64,000 bases of DNA from Tyto alba. Taxonomy: Eukaryota; Chordata; Aves; Strigiformes; Tytonidae. Location of the stretch: positions 26,934,899 to 26,998,898 of the forward strand of contig NW_024881282.1 of assembly GCF_018691265.1 (NCBI RefSeq). Reading direction: 5' to 3'. The notes beneath the pieces are model-generated. The model was not told where the DNA came from, did no database searches, and was given only the letters and a program-made list of their open reading frames with translations. Both the position numbers and the translations under genes were made by a program. Positions within the stretch are counted from its first letter, which is position 1, and the number at the start of each line of letters is the position of its first letter. Shown here in pieces: positions 13,904-23,460 of this stretch.

Positions 13904-13962
13904 CAGGTCTGTGCTGTGCTGTACATACAGTGTTGCCTTCAGGCCTATGCTGTGCTGTGCAT
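13904..13962 (+). repeat. two 23-bp imperfect direct repeats
   Basis: 13904-13926 and 13940-13962 match at about 20 of 23 positions around a GCTGTGCTGT core. It is a small local duplication of no known role. Confidence 0.6.
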
Positions 13963-15474
13963 CTCCCTTGGCGCTGGATAAACTTGGTGGGGTGATGGTA
14001 AAGGAGGATCCTGCAAGGCAGCTGCCAGCTGACATTGCTTTTATCTAAAAGTGCAGCAACGAGTTCTTCTGCAGACATCTTCTCTGTTTGACAATAGAAA
14101 TGATGAGTATGGTTGTAGTCTTGTAAAAAAGCCCTATAAGAGCTTGAATGACCCAAATGGGGCAAATCTGCCACAGATGGGGTCTGTGGGATGTGCTACA
14201 TGCAGATCAGAGCCTGTTCAATCCTGCACAACTCAGGGTTCCCAGCATCTAAAGGGACATGAGATTATCTATACTATAATATCTTTCTTTATAGTTAGCT
14301 GTAATAAAAAACATTTTAAATGATACTTTACAGAGTCTGGGTGCCTTTCTTATTGGAACAATAGTGGACCAGCACTTCTTGGTGCAAAATAGTATCTCTT
14401 ACGAATAAAAAAATGACAAAAGCACATTGAAACGATGGACTATGTCTGAGGAGCAAAGATGCATCCAATTCTGCAATAGGCTTCAATCAGACTCAGAGGA
14501 CTTATCAGGCATGTTCAATTCAGGGTCAGGGATAAAGTTAAAAGATTTATATTTCACAGCAGTGAAGTACCTCTCCATTCTCCTTCAGAGAAAAAAATAT
14601 AACAGAGCATAGCCCAATAACTTCAGAATATTATTTCTTTGATAATAACTGGTAGTGGTGGTGTTAACCCTTTGATTTTCACTTTCTGTCACAATAGTAG
14701 TTTTATGACGTACTACATTATTTTTTTTTGTACAATGAATGAGAACAGAGAATGAATGCTCCATTGCTAGTCTGGGTTCCAGGGAAACCTGTCCAGGAGA
14801 TATTTGTTAATACACTAAGAGCACACTGAACTGTTTCTTTTTTTTTTTTTTTTTTCCAGATTAACTCTTATTAAATGATAAACACATTTTCTTCTGCCCT
14901 TTAATAATAAATAATTTGTTCTGATTTAGACAGAACACTACAACACAGAGTCCTTAATCTATTTTAATCTCCAGTGTTAAAAATGTTTAATCAGTGGACT
15001 TACTTTTGCTATAAAGTCCAGACAAGGTGGATCATGTCCTGCTCAGGAAAAAACAGTCTGGGGATTGTTTCCCTGGCTCTTTTCCTTGCTTTCTTAGTTG
15101 CATGACAACATAGCTTTAAGTCACAGTTTCTCTCCCACTAACATCCTCTGCTCTCAAAAGGCACTCAGCAGTGTGCTGTTAATCCTTATTTCCAGAGAAT
15201 TTATACTTAAATTACAAAATTACCAGAGGGGTTAGGGGAAGAAATTCAGCAGCTTGTTTCCACAGCTGTGATTCAAACCCTCACAGACATTCATAGGGAA
15301 TGAAGCTGTCACAGAACAACTCTCTTTTCATATCCCATATGCTTTCTATCACCTTATTAGTTTTATTGTTTTTGCAGTCAGAGATCAGATGTATTCCTGT
15401 CCTGTTTGCACACTCATGAAGGGAAAGTCTTGGTGAATTTTCCCAACAGTATGAGATTTCTTCTTATGTGAGAA
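13963..15474. other. non-coding stretch with poly-T tract
   Basis: This stretch includes an 18-T run at 14838-14855 followed by CCAG, which resembles a splice acceptor, but all three frames after it stop within a few codons. Nothing else is recognised. Confidence 0.5.
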
Positions 15475-15999
15475 AATCATAGAATTATAGAATGGTTTAG
15501 GTTAGAAGGGGCCTTAAAGATCATATAGTTCCACCTCCCCCTGCCATGGGCAGAGACACCTTCCACTAGACCACATTGCTCAAGGGCCCTTCCAACCTGG
15601 CCTTGAACACTTCCAGAGAGGGGGCAACCACAGCTTCTCCAGGCAACCTGTTCCAGTGTCCAGTAGTCCATCTGAACAACCCCAACTCTCTCAGCCTGTC
15701 CTCATATGGGAGGTGCTCCAGCCCTCTGATCATCATTGTAGCCCTCCTCTGGACTCGCTCCAACAAGTCCATGTCTGTCTTATGCTGGGGATACGATTGA
15801 CCTTCTGGGGTGTGAGTGCATGTTGCTTGCTCACAGTTAGTTTTCCACCCACTAACGCACCGAAGTCCTCCTCTGCAGGGCTGCTCTCAATCCACTCATA
15901 TCTCAGCCTGTGTTTGTGCATGGCATTGCCTCAACCCAGGTGCAGAACCTTGCACTTGGCCTTGCTGAACTTCATGAGATTTGCACAGGCCCACCTCTC
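15475..15999 (-). mobile_element. CR1 LINE, 3' end segment (piece 1 of 4)
   Basis: On the minus strand this is the 3' end of a CR1. It carries the C-terminal end of ORF2, with a stretch encoding [10 protein letters not shown], then the HWNRLP-type region and the 3' terminal block ending in TTCTATAATTCTATGATT at 15475. The frame is broken. The segment ends at TCTC (15996-15999), the target duplication of the solo LTR inserted next to it. The element resumes at 16765. Confidence 0.9.
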
Positions 16000-16764
16000 T
16001 GTTAGCGGTCGCAATCGCAAAAGAACTTATCTACACACAGCAGATAAACAGGCACTTCTTTATTCCAGCGCTGGGGAACACGGGGGATAACTCCGTCAAA
16101 GACGTGTTCATCGATAGGTACAAAGCACAACATATTTATACACTTTTTTGGCAGAGTCATAGTTACATCAGATCAACAAAATTCATAAAGTTTAAGTTGA
16201 CCTTAAAAACAATTGGCTTTCCGTTACATCATCTTATCTGTATTCCTATTTTACAGAAATCATTGGTCATCTTTACTGATTGATTTAAATAGAATGGGGG
16301 GAGGGCAATGATTAGCATATTCATGTTATTTCCTGGAAATTATTATCATATGCAAATGTCTCTAACGCATGCGTGGTTATACTGGACGGGGGTCCTCTGG
16401 TCGTCGTCGATAGTCTTCATCACTGTGTCCACTGATTGAACTCCATCCCTGTGCATGCTCACTCCATCTTTGGCTAATGCTCATTTCTCCTTTGGCCACT
16501 CTTCCCAACCAAACCAGTTTCTTCTGGTACCTATTGTTTCAAGTCAATATCCATAACCAGTACCTACTGTGTTCATTCAGAGTCCATAACGATTGTTATA
16601 GTGTTCAAGGCACATAGCATACTAGTTGCTTAATCCTAAGGGCCATAGTGTACTTTATATTCTCATAGCTATTGTAGCTTCGTGTTAAATCAAAATCATA
16701 CTTTTAAACTAAAATCAAAATAACATTCTAGGATCCCAACTGTTTTATTAAGGTAACTGCAACA
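16000..16764 (-). mobile_element. solo LTR (family C) inserted in CR1
   Basis: A 765-bp element bounded by TG...CA (in plus reading TGTTAGC...GCAACA) and flanked by a 4-bp duplication TCTC (15996-15999 and 16765-16768). Removing it rejoins the CR1 sequence CACC-TCTC-CAGCCTG exactly. On the minus strand a TATAAATA lies at 16133-16140 and an AATAAA at 16059-16064, about 60 bp before the LTR end. That is the normal U3-R-U5 order and sets the orientation. A 4-bp duplication suits gammaretrovirus-like elements. No internal region is present, so it is a solo LTR formed by recombination. Confidence 0.85.
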
Positions 16765-17051
16765 TCTCCAGCCTGTCAAGGTCCCTCTGTATGACATCCC
16801 TTCCATCCAGTATGTTGACCACACCGCACAGCTTGGTACCATCAGCAAACTTGCTGAGGGCACACTCAAACCCACTGTCCATGTCACCAACAAAGATGTT
16901 AAACAGTGGTGGTCCCAATACCGACCCCTGAGGAATGCCACTCGTCACTGTTCTCCACTTAGACATGGCGCCATTTGAGTGCAACCATCCAGTCAATTCC
17001 TTATCCACTGAGTGGTCAATCCATTAAATCCATGCCTCTCCAACCTACAGA
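16765..17051 (-). mobile_element. CR1 LINE, RT segment (piece 2 of 4)
   Basis: The minus strand encodes part of the CR1 reverse transcriptase: [16 protein letters not shown], then a FADG at the position of the usual catalytic FADD, then RDLDRLE. The replacement of the second Asp would inactivate the enzyme. The piece lies between the solo LTR and the provirus. Its right end is ACAGA (17047-17051), the target duplication of the provirus. Confidence 0.9.
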
Positions 17052-17529
17052 TGTCATCATTTGAGCCTACTCAGCAGCTAAACACCACACAGTCGCTCAC
17101 CCACCCTCCCCTCACTTGGAAATGGGGAGGGAATCGGAGGAGCAAAGGTTGAGATAAAAACAGTTTAATAACAGTGACAGAATAATATGTTGACACCAGT
17201 ACCAATGGGTAACGTACAATACAGTTGCTCACCACCTGCCAACCGACACCCACCTGCTCCCAGCCGGCAATCCCAAACATAAAGGCACCATGGCAAAACT
17301 CCCCCAAAGTGGCAGCCCCTCCCAGCTCACTCCTGCCTTTATATAGTGAGTGTAATGTCACGTGACATGGAATATCAGCCAATCCCGGCTCAGCCCTCCA
17401 TCTGTGCTCCCCCCGCCCCCGCACACAGGTGAGGGCACTAGGACTTGGAGAGCCCCTGGGGTCTCTGTGCTGCAGCACTCCTCCAGCTACCAAACCAACA
17501 GGAACTCTATTCCAGCCCGAACCAGGACA
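17052..17529 (-). repeat. 3' LTR of the provirus (family A)
   Basis: 478 bp, in plus reading TGTCATCATTTGAG...AACCAGGACA. On the minus strand it holds CTATATAAAGG as TATA box (17336-17346) and an ATTAAA-type polyadenylation signal. It lacks a 12-bp stretch present in the partner LTR and differs from it at roughly 67 of 475 aligned positions by my eye count. Confidence 0.92.
17355..17368 (-). promoter_or_regulatory. palindrome with CACGTG E-box in U3
   Basis: A perfect 14-bp palindrome ATGTCACGTGACAT lying just upstream of the TATA box on the minus strand. CACGTG is the binding core of USF/MYC-type bHLH factors. In the other family-A copies the centre is CACATG. Confidence 0.6.
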
Positions 17530-17546
17530 GTATCCACCCCTTATTC
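17530..17546 (-). other. polypurine tract next to 3' LTR
   Basis: The minus strand reads AAGGGGTGGATAC immediately before the 3' LTR. Its position and purine content fit the plus-strand primer site of a retrovirus. The purine run is interrupted near the LTR. Confidence 0.5.
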
Positions 17547-18022
17547 CATATCATTTACGTTATGCTCATGTTCCATATTTCTAATACATTCTCATTATTT
17601 ACTATCCTCTTCCTTGGTCAAAGACATATGCACACAGATGTCATTCCCTCAGTCCATGGTCCATCGTTGCAGGATGTATCATGAGTTCATTTGGTCCATA
17701 GCTTCAGGTTCCATGTGTCATAACAGCCCCTTCAGGCAGGAGGAGCAATGCTCAGTCAGTCGGGCAGAGGTGTCCTTGGACCTGACAGGAAGATGGCATG
17801 CAGTCTCTGTTGCAGTTGGAGCTGGTGGCTGATGTATCTGACACTGTCTGTATTCACAGTCTGCGGCAGTTGCTGGGCACCAGTTGCTGAAACCAGTCCT
17901 AACTTCATCCAAGTTCATGTTTGCCACAACAAAGCATTGATAGGGTGGTGTGGTGATTAATGTAATACAGATTATTGGCTATTTTCACCTAACATTAAGT
18001 ACCCTTGAGGTAAACATCGGAC
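17547..18022 (-). other. proviral region between integrase and purine tract
   Basis: About 475 bp after the integrase stop. It holds a 69-codon open frame (17718-17927) without a recognised motif. I see no envelope features such as signal peptide, furin site or transmembrane segment. This fits an env-less element or a deletion. Confidence 0.5.
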
Positions 18023-18529
18023 TTACCTGTCCTTCTGCATTACCCACGAAGTGCACCCAGGTCTTTGGGCAAAGGTAATTCCACGTATGGGCTTACCTTT
18101 ACCTAAAGTAGGAATAACCCAGACAGTCTTCCCCAGCATGTTTTTAGAGTCCACTACTGGGATTCTGTCTCCATCTACAATATGGAGAATGTTTGACAGG
18201 GCAGGGTCAGCCTGGTTGGCAGATCCTCTAGTATTGACTAACCAGGTGACCTTTGCTAAATATGTGTCCCAATGCTTAAAAGTTCCACCTCCCATTGCTC
18301 TCAGCATGGTCTTTAGTAACCCATTATACCGCTCAATTTTCCTGGAGGCCGGGGCATGATAGGGGATATGATATATCCACTCAACACCATGTTCTTTTGC
18401 CCAGGTGTTTATAAGATTATTTCGAAAATGAGTACCATTATCTGACTCAATTCTATCTGGGGTGCCATGCCCCCACAGGACTTGTTTTTTAAGGCCCAGA
18501 ATAGTGTTCCGAGCAGTATCATGGGGCAC
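18023..18529 (-). pseudogene. proviral integrase, core and C-terminal part
   Basis: Continuation of the retroviral integrase after a frameshift near 18519-18529. The second and third residues of the catalytic triad are visible as ESDNGTHF and SRKIERYN. The Asp and Glu are separated by 35 residues, the D,D35E spacing of retroviral integrases. The first Asp (WQIDYI) lies in the upstream frame. The end of the frame holds a basic, Trp-containing C-terminal region. Integrase inserts viral cDNA into host DNA. This copy is split from its N-terminal half and has no start of its own. Confidence in the family is high. Confidence 0.9.
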
Positions 18530-19610
18530 AGCATGTTTCCAGCCATCCGGCAGTTGCTTCTACCATTGTGAGCACATAACGTTTACCATGCCGAGTTTGT
18601 GGGAGCATGATGTAATCAATCTGCCAGGCCTCCCCATATCTATACTTTAACCACCTCCCTCCATACCAAAGAGGTTTTAACCGCTTGACCTGCCTGATTG
18701 CAGCACATGTCTCACATTCATGGATAACCTGTGGTATAATGTCCATAGTTAAGTCCACACCTTGGTCACGATCCCATCTATATGTTACGTCTCTTCCTTT
18801 ATGGCCCAAGGAGTCATGGGCCCAGCGAGCCATAAATTTTTTGCCCTTATGCTGCCAGTCCAGATCCGCTTGGGCCACCTTAATCTTTGCAGCTTGATCC
18901 ACCTGGTGGTTGTTTTGATGTTCTTCCATTGCTCGATTTTTGGGTATATGAGCATCTACGTGGAGTACTTTCACAACCAAGTTCTCTATACGAGCAGCAA
19001 TATCTTGCCACAGATCAGCAGCCCAGATGGGTTTGCCTCTATGCTGCCAGCCACTCTGTTTCGACTGCCGCAACCACCCCCACAGGGCATTTGCCACCAT
19101 CCATGAATCAGTGTAGAGGTAAAGGACTGGCCATTTTCCTTGCTCGGTGATACTTAAGGCCAGCTGGATGGCTTTCACCTCTGCAAATTGACTGGATTTG
19201 CCTTCTCCCTCAGCAGCTTCTGCGACCCGACGTGTGGGGCTCCACACAGCAGCCTTCCCCTTCCGATGTTTCCCTACGATGCGACAGGACCCATCGGTAA
19301 ATAAGGCATAGCGCTTCTCATTATCTGGTAGTTCATTATGTGGTGGTGCCTCTTCAGCTCGGGTCACCTCTTCCTCTGGTGACATTCCAAAGTCTTTGTT
19401 TGCTGGCCAATTTGTAATTACTTCTAGTATTTCTGGGCGGTTGGCATTTCCTATTCGAGCCCGCTGTGTGATGAGCGCGACCCACTTACTCCACGTAGCG
19501 TCAGTTGCATGATGTGTTGAGGGGACCTTCCCTTTGAACATCCAGCCCAGTACTGGCAGTCGGGGTGCCAAGAGGAGCTGTGCTTCTGTACCAATCACTT
19601 CTGAAGCAGC
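18519..19610 (-). pseudogene. proviral RNase H and integrase N-terminal part
   Basis: A 359-codon open stretch ending at 18519. RNase H comes first, with its four acidic residues in place: FTDGS (about residue 102), the Glu of FAEVKAIQLA (140), YTDSW (164) and HVDAH (215). The integrase zinc-binding region follows, with HDSLGH (261-266) and CETC (295-298), then the first catalytic Asp in WQIDYI (328). An in-frame TGA at the upstream end separates it from the RT connection region, and a frameshift at the end separates it from the integrase core. RNase H removes RNA from the hybrid during reverse transcription. The length of the open stretch is notable for an element with about 14% LTR divergence, but it does not by itself show selection. 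Confidence 0.92.
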
Positions 19611-20238
19611 TCAAACCCCTTTGTATGCTGCCAGTATCTCTTTTTCAGTTGGAGTATAATGGGGTTTGGATCCTCTATATCCTTGACTCCAGAATCCCAG
19701 GGGTTGAGCCCAGGTCTCCCCTGGTGTCCTCTGCCAAAGAATCCAGGTAGGGCCATTCTCCCCGTCTGCAGTGTAGAGCACATTTTTAACATGTCCTGTC
19801 CAAACTGGCCCAAGGGCTACAGCATGAACTCTTTCTTGTTTAATTTGTTCAAAACCTTGTTTTTGCTCAGGGCCCCATAAAAAGTCATTTTTCTTCCAGG
19901 TCACTTGATAAAAAGGGCGTACGATCTGTCTGTAATTTGGAATATGCATTCTCTATAAGCCTACCACACCTAAGAAAGCTTGTGCTTCCTTTCTGCTGGT
20001 TGGTGGAGACATCGCCATTATTTTATTAATCACACCCATAGGAATCTGACGATGTCCATCTTGTCATTTGATTCCTAAAAACTGAATCTCCTGTGCAGGG
20101 CCCTTGACTTTACCCCATTTTATGGCAAAGCCAGATCTCAAAGGAATTTTAACTATTTTCTCTCCCTTCTCAAACACCTCTTCTGCTGCATTCCCCCATA
20201 CAATGATGTCATCAATGTATTTTAAGTGTTCTGGAGCT
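19611..20238 (-). pseudogene. proviral RT palm C-terminal part and connection domain
   Basis: On the minus strand the RT continues after a TGA at about 20238. The catalytic YIDD box is at 20208-20219. Further in-frame stops follow: a TGA near 20069 and a TAG near 19962, both likely decayed Trp codons. Then an open stretch of about 112 codons (19611-19949) covers the thumb/connection region up to the TPTEKEILAAY motif that leads into RNase H. A TGA ends this stretch. The stops show that the polyprotein cannot be made. Confidence 0.9.
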
Positions 20239-21009
20239 TCACCCTTGTTCCAGTGCAGTGTGGATCAGTCCATGGCAAATAGTGGGACTGTGTTTCCACC
20301 CCTGGGGCAGTCTGTTCCAGGTGTATTGGACACCCCTCCAAGTGAAAGCAAACTGTGGCCTGCACTCTGCTGCCAGAGGGATGGAGAAGAAGGCATTGGC
20401 GATATCAGCTGTGGCGTACCACTTGGCTGCCTTTGACTCCGATTCATACTGAAGCTGCAGCATGTCTGGCACAGCAGCACTTAACGGTGGTGTGACTTCA
20501 TTCAGGCCCCGATAGTCCACTGTCAGTCTCCACTCTCCATTAGACTTCTGCACTGGCCATATAGGGCTGTTGAAGGGTGAGCAAGTCTTGTTAATCACCC
20601 CTTGGCTCTCAAGTTGATGAATCAGTTGGTGGCTGGGAACTACAGAGTCTCTGTTGGTGCGATATTGCCGTCGGTGCACAGTCGTGGTAGCGATCGGCAC
20701 CTGTTGCTCTTCAACCCTCAGTAGTCCCACAGCAGAAGGATCCTTTGAGAGCCCTGGCAGAGTGGACAGCTGTTTGATTTCTTCTGTCTCCAAGGCAGCT
20801 ATACTGAAAGCCCACCGGTACCCTTTTGGGTCCTTAAAATACCCTCTCCGGAGATAATCTATTCCAAGAATACAGGGAGCTTCTGGGCCAGTTACAACAG
20901 GGTGCTTTTGCCACTCATTTCCAGTTAGGCTCACCTCAGCCTCCAACACAGTGAGATGTTGAGACCCCCCTTGGGTGGGCTCTCCGAGGAGAAAAGGTGG
21001 AGGGTGTAG
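20239..21009 (-). pseudogene. proviral protease remnant and RT N-terminal half
   Basis: A frame open from a stop at 21010-21012 to a TGA at 20239. The first part resembles the C-terminal part of a retropepsin, with CILGIDYLR near the flap-distal region. The catalytic DTG part is absent, removed by the same deletion that took gag. RT fingers and palm follow: SPFNSPIWPVQK, WRLTVDYRGLN, then the first catalytic Asp in ATADIANAFFSIP and the LPQGW turn. No methionine start is expected, because this is an internal part of a pro-pol polyprotein. The style of the RT motifs is ERVL-like to my reading. An ERVK-like assignment is the alternative, given the lysine primer site. Confidence 0.9.
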
Positions 21010-21343
21010 TTACTAACCCATTCCACCAGGTGCCCCCCGGTGTACACAGATGATGACCATGCTGAGAACAAATGCCCCACTACTCCCAGGACCGACAATT
21101 CTATCATGCCATAGATTAGTGTTATATAATACAGCAAGGCAAAAATCTTAATCCAATTCTCACGGGGAATAAGTAGCAGCATGGGGACTACATATGGTAA
21201 GTAATGTGATGTATAACAACTGCAGCAACAAAACCCATGATTTTAGGAGCCAAGCGAATGACATTACACAGGATGGGCAGTCGGCATTATAATAAACTTG
21301 GTAGCACACACAGATCAAATCTGTTGTTATCTCAACCCTTTGT
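21010..21343 (-). other. proviral leader, gag deleted
   Basis: Only about 330 bp lie between the primer site and the protease remnant, where a gag gene of well over 1 kb should be. The 83-codon frame at 20931-21182 is hydrophobic and is not a gag-like sequence. It is probably untranslated leader read by chance. The deletion joins leader to protease at about 21000. Confidence 0.65.
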
Positions 21344-21361
21344 GCCCCATGTTGGGCGCCA
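21344..21361 (-). other. retroviral primer binding site, tRNA-Lys type
   Basis: The minus strand reads TGGCGCCCAACATGGGGC, 8 bases after the 5' LTR. It matches the 3' end complement of tRNA-Lys(1,2) except for one base (CAT for CGT). It marks the start of reverse transcription. Confidence 0.88.
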
Positions 21362-21369
21362 AAAAGGAC

Positions 21370-21861
21370 TGTCATCGTCTGAGCCTACTCAGCAGCTAAA
21401 CGCCATGCAGTCGCTCACCCACCCTTCCCCCACTTGGGAATGGGGAGTGAATTGGAGGGGCAAAGGGAGACTCGTGGGTTGAGATAAAAACAGTTTAATA
21501 ACAGTGACAGAATAATACGGTGACAGCAGTATCAGCCGGTAATATACAGTACAGCTGCTCACCACCTGCCAACCGACACCGGTCTGCTCCCGGCTGGCGA
21601 TCCCGAACACAAAAGCCCCACAGCCACACTCCAGGAAGTGAGAGCCCCTCCCGGCTCACTCCTTCCTTTATATAGTGAGTGTAATGTCACATGACATGGA
21701 ATATCGGTCAATCCGGCCCCAGCCCTCCAGCTGTGCTCCCCTCACCCCCGCACACAGACAAGGGCTCTCAGACCTCGAGAGCCTCTGGAATCTCAGTGTG
21801 CTTCAGCACTCCTCCAGCTACCAAAACGAACATGAACTCTATTCCAGCCTGAACCAGGACA
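21370..21861 (-). repeat. 5' LTR of the provirus (family A)
   Basis: 492 bp, in plus reading TGTCATCGTCTGAG...AACCAGGACA. By eye it differs from the solo LTR at 29620 at about 10% of positions and from its own partner LTR at about 14%. An ATTAAA polyadenylation signal lies on the minus strand at 21494-21499. Confidence 0.92.
21667..21697 (-). promoter_or_regulatory. LTR promoter: TATA box and upstream palindrome
   Basis: The minus strand carries CTATATAAAGG (TATA, 21666-21675) preceded by the 14-base ATGTCATGTGACAT element (21684-21697). The same arrangement and spacing occurs in the 3' LTR and in the solo LTR at 29620, so it is likely the core of the U3 promoter. Confidence 0.65.
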
Positions 21862-22150
21862 ACAGACAAGGATGTCATGCAGGACAGTGTCAAATGTTTT
21901 GCACAAGTCCAGGTAGATGATGTCAGCTGCTCTTCCTTTACCCACCAACACTGTAACCCCATCATATAAGGCCACCAAATTTGTCAAGCACGATTTGCCC
22001 TTAGTGAAGCCACGTTGGCTCTCAGCAATCACTTCCTTATTTTCCATGTGCCATAGCGTAGTTTCCAGGAGAGTGCACTCCATGATCTTTCTGGGCATAG
22101 AGGTGAGAATGACTGGCCTGTAGTTCGCTGGGTCTTCCTTTTTTCCCTTT
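21862..22150 (-). mobile_element. CR1 LINE, RT fingers segment (piece 3 of 4)
   Basis: The minus strand encodes CR1 reverse transcriptase upstream of piece 2, including a [17 protein letters not shown] motif and [14 protein letters not shown], which holds the first catalytic Asp. It starts with ACAGA, the right-hand target duplication of the provirus, and ends with CCTTT (22146-22150), the left-hand duplication of the next LTR. Joining it to 17051 restores a continuous CR1. Confidence 0.9.
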
Positions 22151-23222
22151 TGTCGTGGTTTGAGCTTAGAGGACAACTGAGCACCACACAGCTGCTCACT
22201 TTTCCCTTCCTTCCCAGCGATGAGAAGGGACAAATAAGGCAGGCTTGGGATTCGAGATAGGACTGGGAGGGGAAAATCACCTATTATGGTCATGGGCAAA
22301 AGGCAGAATTCTTAGGGGAAGAAAAAAATAACATACATTTATTACAGACAGTAACAACAGCATTTAACAGAGTAGGACAGTGAGAAGCATTATCACATCT
22401 TGAGAACACCTTCCCCCGACCCTTCCCTTCTTCCCGGGCTCAGCTCTGCTCCCAATATCTCTACCTCCTCCCCCAGCAGCGCAGGGGCAGGGAATGGGGG
22501 GTGCAGGCAATGCTGCTGCTTCTGCCATCTTTGGTGGGGGGAGCTTCTGGAACTTCTTCCCCCTGATCCATCATAGTCTCTCTCTCACAGGAGACTGTCC
22601 TCCACAAGGCCTCTCTAACCTGAGTCCCTCCCACAGGCTGTGGTGTTTCCCCACACTGCTCCATCATGGGTCACCAACTTTCTCCAACTGGATTCCCTCC
22701 CACGGCTGCAGCCCTTCCCGAGCTGCTCCGGCGTGGGACTCCCCCGCATGCTGCAATCCTCCCAGTGCTGAATTACAGCAGCGGGGCTGCCTTTTCCCAC
22801 AAGACCCCGTCCTTCTTTGGACACACACACCTTGATCATCCCATGTGAAACACAGGCCATAAATGAGTGTCTGCTCCACCATAGATCTTCATGGGTGGTG
22901 GGGGGGCCGCCCTGCCGTCTCCCCACAGGATACAGGGGGGTCTCTGCTCCGGCACACCTCCCCCCTCCTTTCTTCCTCCGTTCCTCCACTGACCTTGGCG
23001 TTCACGCAGCTGCCGCAACTCCTCCTCACAGGTCTCACTCCTCCTCACCACGTCCCTTCTTAAACAAGGTATCGCAGAGGCGCAGCTGATGGGCTCAGTT
23101 TTTGTGCAGAGGTGGAGCTGACTTGGAGCTGGGGGAGCTTCGAGAAGCTTCTCACAGGAGGCTGCCCCTATAGCCCCCTCCCCTGCTACCAAAAACCCCA
23201 CCACTCACTGAAGCCCAGGACA
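22151..23222 (-). mobile_element. LTR element (family B), about 1.07 kb, in CR1
   Basis: Bounded by TG...CA (plus reading TGTCGTGGTTTGAGC...GCCCAGGACA) and flanked by a 5-bp duplication CCTTT (22146-22150 and 23223-23227). On the minus strand an AATAAA lies at 22338-22343, about 190 bp before the end, giving minus orientation. The U3 side is GC-rich with G-runs on the minus strand. No internal coding region is seen, so it is a solo LTR of an unusually long type. A second copy lies at 58751-59830. The first 8 bases on the minus strand, TGTCCTGG, are shared with family A. Open frames across it on both strands do not resemble retroviral genes. Confidence 0.85.
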
Positions 23223-23460
23223 CCTTTTTGAAAATGGGGGTTTATATTTCCCCTTTTTCAGTCAGTGGGAACTTCACTGGGCTGCTATGACTTCTCAAAT
23301 ATGACAGACAGTGGCTTAGTCACTTCATCTGCCAGTTTCCTCAGGAACTGCAGATGTATCTCATCAGGTCCCATGGACTTGTGCACTTTCAGGTTCCTTA
23401 TATGGTCTTGAACCTGATCTTATCCTACAGTGGGCAGTTATTAATTCTCTTAATCCTCAC
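23223..23460 (-). mobile_element. CR1 LINE, 5'-most segment (piece 4 of 4)
   Basis: It begins with CCTTT, the right-hand duplication of the LTR, and continues the CR1 toward the 5' side of RT (region corresponding to the MGPDEIH-type motif: CAGGTCCCATGGACTTGTG on the plus strand). The CR1 is 5' truncated about here. The right end is approximate. Together the four pieces make about 1.3 kb of one element. Confidence 0.8.

Larger units (their letters stand above)
17052..21861 (-). mobile_element. endogenous retrovirus, ERVL-like pol, gag-deleted
   Basis: A 4.8-kb provirus with two LTRs (17052-17529 and 21370-21861), both bounded by TG...CA and flanked by a perfect 5-bp duplication ACAGA (17047-17051 and 21862-21866). 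Minus-strand order: 5' LTR, primer binding site (21344-21361), short leader, protease C-terminal remnant, RT, RNase H, integrase, about 490 bp without a recognised gene, purine tract, 3' LTR. Gag and the N-terminal part of protease are missing: only about 330 bp separate the primer site from the protease remnant. No env was seen. The 5-bp duplication, lack of env and RT style suggest an ERVL-like (class III) element. The primer site is of lysine-tRNA type. It is dead because of several stops and a frameshift. Confidence 0.92.

Noticed and set aside
15656..16090. 144-codon plus-strand frame
   Set aside because: It runs antisense through the CR1 end into the inserted solo LTR. Composition and position show it is a shadow of the repeats.
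17362..17832. 156-codon plus-strand frame
   Set aside because: It lies antisense across the proviral 3' LTR and the adjoining internal region, with no motif.
20931..21182. Hydrophobic 83-codon frame in the proviral leader, possible membrane protein
   Set aside because: It overlaps the protease frame at its end and spans the deletion junction. No retroviral product is expected here.
22494..23204. Several overlapping frames on both strands in the family-B LTR
   Set aside because: A GC-rich LTR gives few stops. The peptides are low-complexity Pro, Gly and Arg rich and show no retroviral domain. The second copy at 58881-59657 behaves in the same way.
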